Positions 30,127 through 42,110 of a DNA stretch of 64,000 nt are shown in pieces. The notes under the pieces are model-generated. The model made no database searches and was not told where the DNA came from. It worked only from the letters and a program-made list of their open reading frames with translations. Position 1 is the stretch's first letter. The number at the start of each line of letters is the position of its first letter. Both the position numbers and the translations under genes were made by a program. Origin of the DNA: Lepeophtheirus salmonis (taxonomy: Eukaryota > Arthropoda > Copepoda > Siphonostomatoida > Caligidae); assembly GCF_016086655.4 (NCBI RefSeq), contig NC_052143.2, positions 29,093,886 through 29,157,885 on the forward strand, given 5' to 3'.

Positions 30127-31689
30127 CATAAATCCAATATTTGATAGACATATTTAGTAACTTATATACATTTTGTTGCAATTTGGGAAAGGATTTAGGA
30201 TACTTAAGAATTATAGCCATTTTTGTAATTTTTCAAATTGCTTTTAGGATACTTATATTTCTCTGAATAAAAATACACTCTATCAATTTATCAGCACGTC
30301 ATAGGTTTTTTTTTTTTGTAATGGGAAAATTGAAATTTCACCTTTTAATAAAAAGGAAATAACTTCCTTAAATAAAACGAATAATATAAATTATTTGAGT
30401 AGAAGGGTAAGGATCTCAAAATTTTCCAGATATTTAGACAATTAGCACTTTAGAAGATAATTAAAATTGATAGAAAGCCCCATTATATTGATGAAGATGT
30501 GAGCTTGTTTCATATAAAGTATTAGGGGAGGTAGGGATTTGGAGTTTATTCGCGGGCTGAGGTATAAGGTTGTATGAGATCACATCCCATTATATAAGAC
30601 ACTACAACCCTTTCTTGTATCTTCCTTGAATTAAAAAAAAAATCAATCTACCCCTTGGAGCAGTGGTCGGGGAATAGGTGTAACTTAAACCAAATTGGAG
30701 GCTAACGGGAGTGTATTTTATAAGTAAGGGAAAAGAATATGAAAGTTGAAGAAAAAAATTGCATCGTGGAGTCCAGGGTCTTTAAAACTTCGAAAATGTA
30801 GAAATTTTTGCTAGGGATTTTACTTCTGTGTTATTTCTATGCCATCAAGAATAACTTTTATTTCCTAGTGGCATGATATAAACATCATGCCACTACAAAT
30901 TTGTTCTCTGTATTTATTATCCATGAATTCTACAAGTAGGTGGGTTTGTTCTGCAGAGTACTTGAAAGTTTGGAGTAAATTAATAGTTCTACAAGTTCTT
31001 TTGAGATTACACTAAAAAAAATTATGCCAACCTTGTATTAGAGGATTCACGTGGATGAGATGTAAAAGAAAAAAATATATCTTTTGATTCTTCAACCCCA
31101 ATGCGAACCGTGAACACAAGCCAATATATAAGAATCTTCCAAAGTATTTGTTTTCCGAAAATTACAAAAAGTTGAAATCGCTTTTCTTCACACCAATAAC
31201 TCTGTCCAGCAAAAATGGAATAAAAACAGTATATCCTCAATTTAATTGAGTTTAACCACCTGATTCCCAATACAGTCTTTTTATATTTTTTTCTCAGAGC
31301 CTTGTTTCCTTTGGAAAAAGGCCAAATATTTTTTTATTATTTTCGGCCATTTTTAAAGTTCAAAGCTGTTGCAGATAGTGATAAATTATGCAAGTATATT
31401 TTAAAGCCGAATGTAAATAAATTTTAAAACCAGTTTTAAAATGTCTGCATCATACTTTTAACTCGAGTTATCTTTGTTTAAAGTGGAAAATAGATAATTT
31501 TTATTCAGAGACTCATAGTTTCTAAGACGAATAGATTCAAAAAGTATCTCATTAGATAGCTAAAAGTATGAATTTTAATTCAAAAAGAAGTGTCGCTCCA
31601 AAAATTCTCTATATCTAAATTTTTATTTCTGACAAATAATTTTTCTAATAAAAAATAAGCATTCAATAATTTTTGAAAGTCCCTCCAGC
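30127..31689. other. Intergenic stretch
   Basis: No supported gene. An 82-codon minus frame (31270-31022) has no recognisable domain. A perfect hairpin lies at 30866-30895. Confidence 0.4.
30866..30895. repeat. Perfect 12-bp hairpin
   Basis: TAGTGGCATGAT and its exact reverse complement around 'ataaac'. It is GC-richer than its surroundings. There is no gene nearby for which it would be a terminator or stem-loop. Confidence 0.85.
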
Positions 31690-31845
31690 CCCCCTGATAA
31701 TGTTGTTGCTACAATGACGAAAGCAGCTATCAGCAGGATTCCTAGAATATTTATAAGACTTTCATTTTTTATTTTAAGATTCGTCTGCAAGTCAGATACA
31801 GTCATCTAAAGAGCCACTTCTGGCTTGTGAGCCATGGGGTTACTT
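31690..31845. mobile_element. 3' fragment of the 3.9-kb hAT-like element family
   Basis: 'agctatcagcaggatt', 'gtctgcaagtcagatacagt', 'catctaaagagccacttctg' and 'tgagccatggggtta' match 4868-4995 in order, at similar spacing. The 5' part is absent. Confidence 0.55.
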
Positions 31846-32289
31846 CCTCTTTTCTACTGTTAGTATTAACATAGTATATATATTTAAATTAAGCATTTAT
31901 GATGTTTTTGTATTTGTAAGTGTGATTATAAATTTTGAACAAATCAATAATTAAATTGTCAAATTATAAATACTCGTATTAGCTCATCATTAACCCCTTG
32001 CAGCTAAATGTTTTATTGAAGATTAAATTAATAATACAATATTTTACAAATGTAATTATTACCCAAAATGGAAACACTGCCTAATATCTCTGATATCTCA
32101 AAATTGAATAGCCTCTTACTGTTAACATATGTAGAAGGTAATTCTTTGACGACTATTACTCTACGAGAGTGAAGTACTACTGACGATGATTTTCCGGGAG
32201 CCATGGGATCTGGAATTGGCCAAAAAAGTCAGAAATTCTGCTTTTTGAGGAAAATAAACAAAAAAGAAAAAAGAAAAGAAAAGGAGAAG
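31846..32289. other. AT-rich stretch
   Basis: Nothing recognised except possible leader sequence of the following mariner at about 32140-32280. Confidence 0.35.
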
Positions 32290-33010
32290 AATTCTTGACA
32301 ATCAGTGAATGCAATCACTATAGCATCTATGTAGCGTCATATTCTACTGTACATCGTGTCATCAATGAAGACTTACGGCTATGTACGTCGCAGGGGGCAG
32401 CTTCTAACTATATCAAACTGGGAGAAAAGTGTCATCCGAACCAAAGCTTTGATCAAGATTTGAAAGATATTGACTGGTTCTTCTCAGATGAGAAAAATGT
32501 ATGCCAAAACCAGAAGTAAAACTCTAGTAACAGTAAATGGTTGGCAAAAAGTCCTTATAACATCTTTAAGATCATGAAAGTCAAGTACCCAAAGCAAGTT
32601 ATACTTTTTGGTGATATTACCAGCGAAGGTATTGTTATACACCATTCATCTTCAAGCTGATCCTGAAGGTCAACACCAAGGTCTACATCAGTCTTTTGCA
32701 CTCTAAAGTATTTCTCTATATTTGCAGCATCATGAAAAACCAACCTTATATCTGTCATGCTATAACTCCAGTGAAATAACACTCAATTTTATGATAGTGA
32801 GAATGTGATGTACTTTAAAAAGTGTTCTTGACCTCCTAACTTGATGGTTGGAATTTTTTAGACTTTTTTATCCAGGGTAATGTTGAACAGGTTTCCAATG
32901 AAGATCCATGCAGCCCCACATGTTCCATGAGATCTAGTATATGGAGGTATTTCGGACTTTATTTAGTGGGACGGTCAAGAATGCAGTGTTACGTTTCTGA
33001 TGACTTTTTG
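32290..33010 (+). pseudogene. Mariner-like transposase remnant
   Basis: The plus strand reads 'YSTVHRVINEDLRL' (end of the HTH region), 'DIDWFFSDEKNVCQNQK' (first catalytic Asp), 'KYPKQVILFGDITSEG' (the V-x-F-G-V-x-T-S-x-G strand) and, in another frame, 'LKVNTKVYISLL'. The second Asp block lies near 32895-32945 in damaged form (KIHAAPHVP). Stops break every frame. The wording is closer to the maT/Tc1-mariner elements at 2.5 and 21 kb than to MarD. Ends not found. Confidence 0.7.
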
Positions 33011-33829
33011 AACCGGTGATCTTATTAATCAAATGCCAAATTTATGTGAAACATTTCCTTCTGGAATTTTTTTTAATAAAATCGTTTAAGAAATAAAGTC
33101 AGATCAGCGTTTTACTTTTTTTTCTCGGCTTTTGATAACCTTCCTTTATAAACAACCTTCCTACATAGTTTCTGTGAGATAGATTTTAACTTTTTCCGTT
33201 ATCCTGCAGTCAAAAAAAAAAAAAAATTCTGAGTAACCTTGATCTCTTGAATAAATTCATAATCCTGCCTAAAAAGAAACTAAGTGATGCGATGAAATAA
33301 CTTTGGTTGTAATGAAAAAACTCTTTTAAAAATAAAAAAAATAAAAACGGTTGTTGCATGTATTCTTTCTTCTTTTTTGTTCATTATTTAATAGGTTGTC
33401 GTAGAGGAAGGATCTCCCTCGCCTATCTTGGATGTAATCTTTTTATAAAAATGCATAAGAAAATAAATATCTATGAATTTAAATACAATTATAATATTTT
33501 TCCTCAATAATTTTTAAATTATTTTTTTCAACTACACCAGGAACAGGGGTCAATAAAAAACACTCCAGTTCACCGAAATCATCAAGGAAAATACCATTGG
33601 TGGAACTCCGCATGTAGAAGAAAGATTATCGCCAGATATAGAAAACCGATCCCCTTGGTGCCCAAAATTCTCAAATTAAACACCGTACTGTGAGTGAGGC
33701 CTTAATGCCTCCACATGTTGAACGCCACTCTAAAAAGAAAAGATGGAGACCTGCAAAACATTAATATTCAAAGCCTTCTCAAATTAAAGGCCATTTGAAA
33801 CAACTCAATTTTTATTAAAAAAGCTATAC
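33011..33829. other. Unassigned stretch before a LINE
   Basis: Region 33540-33790 has coding-like, mixed composition in the plus orientation (PPHVERHSKKKRWRPAKH) with stops. It may be the 5' part of the LINE or another TE. Nothing certain. Confidence 0.35.
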
Positions 33830-36110
33830 AAAGACAATACTCGATAAAAAAAGAACATGACAACACTTATGACTTAAAATGTTAACTCCGTAGCCTCTCT
33901 AAGTAGAGCCTCAAAAATAATTGATACATAAAGGAGTTTTTGTTTCCTCACGTTTTACGTTTTCACTCTAATTGATACAAGGCGTGAAGACATAAATGAC
34001 ATTGTCCACCTTTTCCCTAAAACTCATTCTTTCTTCTTTACAAAAGTAACGGAAAAGACAAACCATCTATTGAGAGAAATAATTTTTCTTATAAAAAGGT
34101 CGCTTAGTTCTCAGTTAAGAGAGTCAGGCCCTAAAGGGAATTATTTAAAAATAGAGATGGATTTTCTATAAAGAAAAATAACACTATATGCGTTATATGG
34201 TCCCAACTTTGAATCCATGCTTTGGTTCTCAAACATAATGAAAAAATTTGACCTGAAATTGGAGAATGAGTGTCTAATAGTAAGTTACCTCAACATTACC
34301 CCCTACCCGTCATGTGACACTTCTGGCTATGGGGTTTCCTGTAAAGAAAAAAAAACAAAAAAAAAACATTGCTAAAGATATAGAAAAAAGGTTATTTCTG
34401 AAAAAAAAGTTTAGTGGACTGGTCTTGAGTTTGATGAGTTTGCACCAAAAAGGAATTTGACAATCTGTAGATCTAGTATCAAAATACGAAGTCGACGACT
34501 TGATTATTGTCTGTCTTCAAGAATTTTAGCATAGTTTATGGTGTTCCCACTGAACATTTCTGACTATTGTCCAGTTGTTGTAACATTCAATAATCCATCG
34601 AAGCCTGGAAGATCCTTCTGGAAACTGAATGTTTCTCTCCTGTAAGCAGAAGAAACTTGTAACGAGATATCTGAAATAATTAAAAGTGTCAAATTGTTGT
34701 TAGATGCTGGTAAAATATATTAATGTGATTTTTAAGAAATATCGAAAATTCAGCAAGGAAAATCTTAATTCATAAAGAAAAGAGGCTGTCTTCGAAAGAA
34801 AAAAAAGCTAAAAAGCGTGGAAGAAATGACGGATGATAATAATACCACAAATTCAAAATTGGAGGAAATTTAGAAAATGAAATACGGAAATACTGATAAG
34901 AAAAAGTAAGAAAATGGTGGAGTTGAATGTAAGAGGGAAATCTTCCGTCAAACATCTATAAAATCGCTGCCCGGAGGAAAAATGACTTACATAATACTTG
35001 CCTAGGGCTTCATATTGGAGGATCCACAGAAAATATCTACAGAAACGCGCAGATTTTATTTCAATATATAGTGGTTCCGTCTGTAAGTGGAACAGACTAT
35101 GTGAATTCCGTTTCTTATGGGATTTTGAAAGATTCAACAAAATAGAGCCTTTTTTATTTCAAAATTGGGATCCTTGAAAAACTGAAAAGAATGATCAAAA
35201 TTATTTAAAACGTTATATATTTTTAGATAATGACTCACCCATCACTAAAAAAGAAATTATGAAGTTCATCCAAAATTACGACACAAAATTTAAAAGCACT
35301 GGACCATCACAGTTGCCTTTTGAATTTGTCAAAAGTTTTAATAATTCACTTTCTCAAATCGTCGAAGAAGTGTTAAAGGAAGTATTCAAGAAGGGTTTTA
35401 TTCATAACTGGATGAGCACTGGATCTTTAAGATTAGTCCTAAAGAAGAACACGTAAAAGTATGATTAAAAATTACCGACCCATTTCCCTCTTAAATATTG
35501 CATATAACATACTCAGCAGAATATAAAATAGAAATTTTTTCCAGATTCTCCCATACATTATATCAACAGATCAGAAAGAATTAATGGTGTAACGCCTGCT
35601 AGAAGATATACCGTCCTCTATACAAGATGGTATATACCTATGTGCATCATCCATCAATTTTTGTCGACTTCGAAAAGGCATTCGACACTGTCTCACACAA
35701 GTTCATTGCCACACTGCTATATAGCCATGGACAACCAAATGGGTTTGTTAATATGGTCTCAGCCATCCTTAGGAAATCGTCATCGAGCATTTACATTTGC
35801 AGTTCTCATTCTAAGTTTTGCATTCAGTGTGGAGCTCGGCAAGGCGATTTGCTATCGCCATCCAAAATCATTCCATCTGCTGGGATACGTGCCTTTTTCA
35901 AAGATGATATGTGAGAGCATAAATAAATTAAGGGAAGATTTAGTATGGGGTAATGCAAGAGCATACGTTTCAAGGTCGAGGATTGATGGCCCAACAACTC
36001 ACTGGGGTCTTGGTTCTACGGACATAGAAGATATGTGGAATGCACTGAATCTTTCGTCGTTAAAACGACTCAGAAGCTCTGGTAATCTGGTAAGCTTGGG
36101 TAATTAAAAT
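33830..36110 (+). mobile_element. L1/Tx1-like LINE, degenerate, copy A
   Basis: Plus-strand order of motifs: endonuclease pieces 'LIDTRREDINDIV', 'LYALYGPNFESMLWFSNIM', 'SRRLDYCLSSRIL' and 'SDYCPVVVTFN' (the SDH strand with Tyr for His), then 'GRSFWKLNVSLL'. The reverse transcriptase follows: 'TGPSQLPFEFVKSFNNSL', 'NYRPISLLNIAYNILSRI', 'VDFEKAFDTVSHKF' (palm Asp) and 'ARQGDLLSP'. The YxDD box and thumb are deleted, and after a frameshift the C-terminal 'LREDLVWGNARAYVSRSRID ... DIEDMW' region closes the ORF at 36107. Numerous stops, so it is dead. A 5' ORF1 was not recognised. A known family type by motif content; the exact clade is inferred. Confidence 0.85.
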
Positions 36111-36879
36111 CAAACAAAATTCTAACAACGGATTTTTGAAGGGATAACAAAAGTATTTATGAGCCAAATTAAACAATTCGAATCATATAACTAATAATAA
36201 CAATAAATTATAAATACAGAATATTGAAATAATAGATTGATCCAAATAATATTTTCTTGTTCTAACATCGGAATTCAGTTCAGTATGTTATATCTTTAAG
36301 TTGCTAAACACAAGCCAGACCTGGAGTTCAATTAAAAAGATAATCATCACCCCTTTTTCTTCATGTCGAAGTTGCTATATACAATTGTGCACACAATAGA
36401 TTTTTTCCACCCATAAGATCTAAATAATTATTAGTAATAAAGTAAATGTCAAAATAATAAACTAGACAATAAATATACTATTAAAAAAAAAATGCTAGAA
36501 TTAAATCCATCGTTAAGATTTGATGCAAAAGCTAATTATGTAGTAACGCCCGGCAATATTACTCCTTATTAAGAGCATCAATAAATATTCCCCCCTCGGT
36601 TATTTATGCTTGTATAACAACATACTATTATCATGAAGGATACACACAATTGCTAATTATAATGCTACACCCAATGCAACTACCCGTTGTGACCATTTAA
36701 GCAGTTGTTTTTGCCTTTTATGAGTTTTCTGAACACCATTTCTTGGAGCTTATGCACCATATCTTTTCCTTTAATATAACGAAAATTAATCTTTATTGAC
36801 TATGTAATATTGGAAATCCTAATGATCATACCCAAGTCTTTAAGTGAAGAAACTAGTCTCAGACAAACTAGTTGCGAAC
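36111..36879. other. AT-rich stretch after the LINE
   Basis: Could contain LINE 3' UTR. No tail or target duplication identified, no gene seen. Confidence 0.4.
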
Positions 36880-36882
36880 CAT

Positions 36883-37915
36883 CTAAACCATTGTATCTAG
36901 ATTTTCTAATAGGAAATTGGTCAAATAAGATCGGAATGGCTCAAGCTTAATGTCTTTTCGTAGCAGTTCAACGATGGTAATGCTGACAAGTAAGAGAAAT
37001 CGTCCTTCTAAAGCTGTGATGGCCCCAGAAATTTGATTGAGATTATTATGAATAGTGGTCAACTCTTCAAATATATATTCGTCAGTAATAATCTCCTTTG
37101 CTTTAATTATAGAAGGCATTTTTTCATGGAGGCTACTTAAATATTCCCGGATTACAATGAAGTGCTTGAAATAGTAAGCTGCTGCTTTTAACCAAGTTCC
37201 TTAACGTGTAATGACCGGAGCTGGGGGTAAGGTAATTTGGTAAGAAGCAGCGAATCCACGTTTTCTTAGTCCAGCGTTGATTTTTTTTTTTTTTTTTTGA
37301 TGTTGGATATTAATTCATTTGTTCTAGGGAACTCTTTACGAGGAAGTTCAGCAACGTTATGGAACCCATGACCCACGCAGATAATATGTTTCAACTTGTC
37401 AATCTTTTTAGGTCTTCGTCAGCTTTTTTGCAATAAAAAGCTCCATCCTTAATAAACACCTTCAGGCGAGTAGCATTAAAGTCGGTTCCAAGAGTAACTT
37501 GAATACTCTCGACAACAAAATTTATTATGTTCTTGGCATTAGCACGTTTAATGTCTATCACGTTGATGAGATATGGACAACCCAAAAAATAGCTGTCCAA
37601 AGGACCAATCAATAAAGCAGTGATTGATCGCTCCTGATTATCTTTTGTCTCATTGACAGCAACAAAAATATCCTTCTCTTCGACTTTTTCTCTGATTTTG
37701 GAGATGACATCGTTACCAACATACTCCATTAATTTAATGATGGTTCCTCGGGAAGGGACGGGTTTACCCGCGTATTTCTTCATAATTTTTGAACGTTGAA
37801 TGATTAGCAATGGATAAGGGTATACTACATGCAATAAACGTCTTTGTGAGATCAAAGTTAAAGTCTGACTTGATGTATTCATCATTAACATGATTTTTTT
37901 TAGATGATCATCCAT
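36883..37915 (-). pseudogene. hAT-type (DUF659-like) transposase, disrupted
   Basis: The minus strand opens with a 174-codon frame: 'SRGTIIKLMEYVGNDVIS', then the catalytic-domain start 'KDIFVAVNETKDNQERSI' (D/N replaced in the usual VSMDET pattern), then 'LKVFIKDGAFYCKKA' (LLxSDAAPYM-like). The frame stops at 37391, and the match resumes in other frames: 'LKHIICVGHGFHNVAE' (CLAH-like), a frameshift at an 18-T run (37281-37298), 'PPAPVITR*GTWLKAAAYY' with the conserved Trp turned into a stop, and 'NLNQISGAITALEGRFLLL' down to 36883. The order matches the hAT-related DUF659 transposases common in arthropod genomes. An N-terminal BED finger was not found upstream. It could have supplied the hAT-like elements at 3.9 and 31.7 kb, though no shared termini were shown. 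Confidence 0.72.
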
Positions 37916-39379
37916 GCTCTTGATATGAGATGAGGATAATGAGTGGGGTTTAATTCTAGACGGGGGATTAAAGGCACATTTATATCAATTAATCGGACAA
38001 GCAATCTTTTTCTCATCCGGTAAGTAATTTCCAAATTCCTGGGCCTCCATTTTCAGAAATCAAGACAGAAGGCGACGTTATTTTAGGCATTTCGTTCAGT
38101 TCTCTATCGACTATCAGCATCTAATATTATATTAAAATTGAATAATAAAGGTGGGAATGATAACGTTCTTGATAGAAGAAGATGTATATTATTTAATTAG
38201 TGATGCCATAAGTATTTCTTCTCTTCTCCTCGCACACTTTTGTATTCTTACCAAAATTATCAACCTTGGTAATGACGGATGGAGTTTTGAGTTTTTAGTA
38301 AGTAAAAAAAATGGTTTTAACATCTAAATATCTCTGAAGAAATAATTTCCTTTTATTCCTAGTGTACAAAAAAAAATATTTATCAATATTTTTATATATA
38401 ACTTTTTTAATATTTACTTGTATTAATGCTCATTTAAATGTAGAAGTTTGTTTCTTTCATTGCAGTAATTCATTTTCCTCCCCTCCCCCCCAAATAATAT
38501 AAAATACATGTTATGTTCACAAGGGTATTAATTCATTAGTACTATTAATCTCGCTCCTGCTTTTTCCTCGCACTCTTCGAAAATCCCATCCTGATTGATA
38601 TTGTGTATATATTAGGATTTCTTTGTGAATCAAAAATATAAGCCCGAATAATTAATTTGTGAATTAGCGAAGGGCATTCTGAATAAAAGACGACTTGTTT
38701 TTGTATATTTTTTCGAATTGGATAAATCATTTGTAAGTACACAAAAAAAAAAAAAATGTAGAGGGACATTTTCTTGTGTAATATAATACTTTTATCATTT
38801 CTACTCACATTGGGGAAATTATAGTTTATTGTACCGTGTGAAAGATATAAAACTTTTATTTAAAAAAAATAGCACATGAAATTTTTTATATTTTTATAGT
38901 TATTTAAGATGGGTTGACGATAAAATATTTTACTAACGTCAAACTATCTATATTTGGTATATAAAAATAACGAAATGTGCTATCCCACTAACACGCTCGA
39001 ATTTTTTTCTGCAAAATTGGGGGTGGATTATATTTGTATTCTCAAACAAATTATCGTTGATTTCTTTACACAAGTTATTATTATTTATGCTTTAGAGGTG
39101 CTGAAAATTGTATTTCATTAAATAAAATAAATCGTCATAATAAAATAATTGGAAATTGGCAGCTTATGTTAAAACATATCTTTAGCCAATTTAAGTATTT
39201 TTAATCAAATAAAAATTATAGGTTATAGCTTAAATTCTGGGGTACCTCAATTGATCCCACTAATTTGAATACAAAACCTATAATTTACTCTAAAATGTCT
39301 ATGAAATATTGGTCTGTAAATATATGAAATAAAAAATGATATTTACAACTTTTCAATTTTTGTGTTTGATTGTTTCATA
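37916..39379. other. AT-rich stretch
   Basis: No gene. The 87-codon minus frame at 38808-38545 has no recognisable domain. Confidence 0.45.
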
Positions 39380-39740
39380 ATGACGCTCGAATAATTAGTC
39401 CTTGAGCGGATCTGCATTAATGATGGGCTTTAACCAGATCCCTCCTTCCTTTCTATGGTATGGTTGTGGTCTGGCCTCTTCTTAACATTGTAGATGATGG
39501 GCTTACTAACCATTCCCGTCAGCCTGGCCATCCTATGTTAGAGGGTTACCCGGACAAAGAAGAGTTGATGCCCTATTCCTTGAATCTCGCTACGATGACA
39601 TTTGTCGTGCAATAAAAAACAAAATAAAAAACAGCAGTTGATTGAGTTAGCTAGTTATACAATTATAATTCATAATTTCCTCTCACAGAACCTTTCAAAT
39701 CAATATAACACAAGTTTTTTTGTTACAAGTTTTCACCGGG
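39380..39740 (-). mobile_element. MarC mariner, 5' half
   Basis: The minus strand starts with a terminal repeat (tacccggtgaaaacttgtaa) at about 39740, runs through a leader shared with 29036-29056, and then encodes an N-terminal HTH in broken frames: 'RMARLTGMV', 'IIYNVKKR', 'HNHTIERKEGSG'. This is the complementary half of the 28496-29056 fragment, so between them both ends of one family are seen. No catalytic residues are left here. Confidence 0.6.
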
Positions 39741-40873
39741 TAAATGCTCTGTGACATCTTTTATGGATAAACAATTACTTATTGCTTGTTACGTAAAGAG
39801 GATATAAAAAAAATATTGTTCGATATGGACCTATAATAGAGCAATTACATATATTCTATATAGGTAATATTGTTAATACCTTTAGTAAAATTACTCTTGA
39901 GCACTAATTTAGGTCTTTTTAAATATATTAATCATTATTAAAATGTAAAAAAGAAAGTTATTCATTTAAAATAATAAAGTTTATTAAAGTGCTTTGAAAA
40001 AATATCAACATATTAGCAATAAACTCGACTTTACAGACATAATTTGTAATTCAAGTTACAAATTAGCAAAAATTTCAGACCATTTAAGGTCCATTTACTA
40101 AATTACTTTTTTTTTTTCAATAATTAAGATATAGAAGGAATGTAACGTTTGTCATATTCAGTGATTCAAATAATATGAAACACCAGTTTGTAAAAAAAAA
40201 ATATGGAAGAATTGCATGGTATCCCTGACAGCTTTCCTAAATAAAAAATATTTTGAGGGAGCAATTATAAAATGATTGTAATCTTCAAATTTTGTATTTC
40301 ATGAAACTCTGACCATATATCATAGAATAGGTAATTTTAGCAAACACAAATTTCCCTTACGTTCTTTCATAATAAGTGTGACCTTCTGTAACAAAAATAT
40401 ACAATGGTTTATGGTTTGATTGGCATACTTGTTCTTTTAATTACCACGCTTTTACTTCCCTGGGGTATTTACCCACTCCAAATACTCAAGTATATTTTGA
40501 ACATCTTGTGTGTATCATATTTTTAACTCTCTTTTTTAGTGTAAATTCTTAATTTATCATTTAATTCCACTATGCAATTCTTTGTGGGATGGTTTTTGAT
40601 TAGTCTCGGAAATAGTAACCAATTCTGAAATTAATTATTATGGTTTAAAAGAATGTAGTTTTCTTTTCATGCCTCAAATTATTTATTTACTTGAAGAATT
40701 ATAAATTAATAAAATGAGAGAATGAACATGTATTGTTGTACAATACATAAGCCATTAAGGGTGATGGCCTCATTAATTTACAACAATATGAGTGCTCATT
40801 TTTAGTCAAATTACAGCATTTATTATTTAATTGTCTCTTAATCTGTAGTTCGGAATACTTAACTTAATTTTAT
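39741..40873. other. AT-rich non-coding stretch
   Basis: No gene or element identified. Confidence 0.5.
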
Positions 40874-41195
40874 ATACAGGGTGTTTCACATAAATCATAA
40901 TTTAAAAAAAAGCTTTGTAACAAACGAAACAGATGGGGTAGAACCATAATTTAATTTTATTTGAGAGCTATATTTAATAAAATTCAATCCTTCATAAAGA
41001 GATCCGCCTCTTTTGATAATCTCATCCACACTACACAGAAAGCTTTGGCCGGTCTGGGCTACCTTGTGCAGATCCAGTTATTGTTCAGGTTCTGTTTTGC
41101 ACTTTTAATTTTACATTATAGCGCGTCCCTTCTAGTGTTCAAGATTTTTACAAATTATCTGGACTTCCATGTATATAAAAGAAAAGTGTAAATTA
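40874..41195 (-). mobile_element. Possible mariner-like 3' end
   Basis: A TA followed by CAGGGTGTTTCACATAAATC looks like a Tc1/mariner terminal repeat. The minus strand inward of it reads 'VDEIIKRGGSLYEGLNF', reminiscent of the C-termini of mariner-like transposases. The opposite end was not found, so this is a fragment at best. Confidence 0.4.
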
Positions 41196-41199
41196 TTAT

Positions 41200-42110
41200 C
41201 TTGGGTGCCGCATTCCTAAAGAGTTTAGTTCTAATCGAAAGTGTTGTTTAATTCGAAGTAATGCCCTTCAGAAACTTAGCGTTAAATATTGAATTGAAAA
41301 TGTTTTTGTGATCCTTGATGTTGCTCAAGACTAATTTTATATCTTCACGCCTTGTATCAGTTAGATCGAATACGTAAGGAAACGAAACTCCTCTTATTTA
41401 TTTAATTATTTTTGATAATCTACTTGAAGAGGCTACAGAGGTCCTTACGTATTCGATCTAATTGATACAAGGCGTGAAGATATAAATAACATGGTCAACC
41501 TTTTTCTCGAGAACTTATTTTTCCTTTTTCACAAGGCAACTAGAAAGACAAGCGACCTTTTGAGGGCGATAATTGTTCTAATAAATAGTCGCTCAGATCC
41601 CTAAAGGGATTTTTTTTAGTAATTTAGATTGACTTTCTCGGGAAAAAAACAATACTTTATGTCGTAAATGTTCAAACTCTTTCAGTATAAGCTTTGGTTT
41701 TCTACCATAATTAAACAAAACTGACCCAAAATCGGAGACTGAGAGTCAAATTGTGTGTCATCTCAACATGACCATCAAGGTTGCCTTTTAAATGTTCCAA
41801 ATGGTTTTAAAAATCAATTTCTCCAATCTTCGAGGAAGGGTTTTAGGAAATATTCAAGAAAGGTTTTGTTCCTGACTTCATGAATACTGAATCACTTGCT
41901 TTAGTACTAATAAAAAAAGTCAAAGTATTACATTAGAAAGTGTATAGCCCTTTCCCTCCTGAATACATCACATAAAATACTCCCTGGAATATTATACCCA
42001 AAACATCTTGAGGTCATCTGGGTCTTAATAATTCTTAATATGTGTTTTTCATTGGAGTAAAATCCAACTTACACAAGACAAGGAGACAACTAATAATTAA
42101 TTATTACTAA
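41200..42110 (+). mobile_element. LINE copy B with a head-to-head inverted 5' segment
   Basis: From 41442 the plus strand reads the same LINE as copy A: 'DLIDTRREDINNMVNLF', then pieces matching the endonuclease. At about 41790 it jumps to 'EIFKKGFVPDFMNTESL', which matches 35380-35440 of copy A, so about 1 kb is deleted. To the left of 41441 the sequence is in the opposite orientation: the minus strand of 41440-41230 reads 'DLTDTRREDIKLVLSNIKDH', the same LINE region, and then diverges. The two arms form the 45-bp inverted repeat listed separately. No coding potential remains. Confidence 0.72.
41336..41486. repeat. 45-bp near-perfect inverted repeat with a 61-nt loop
   Basis: Left arm 41336-41380 and right arm 41442-41486 are reverse complements with one mismatch (44/45). 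The loop 41381-41441 is LINE sequence in inverted orientation: its reverse complement aligns with 33890-33950 of copy A ('gtagcctct ... aaaaataatt ... ggagttt'). Confidence 0.88.
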
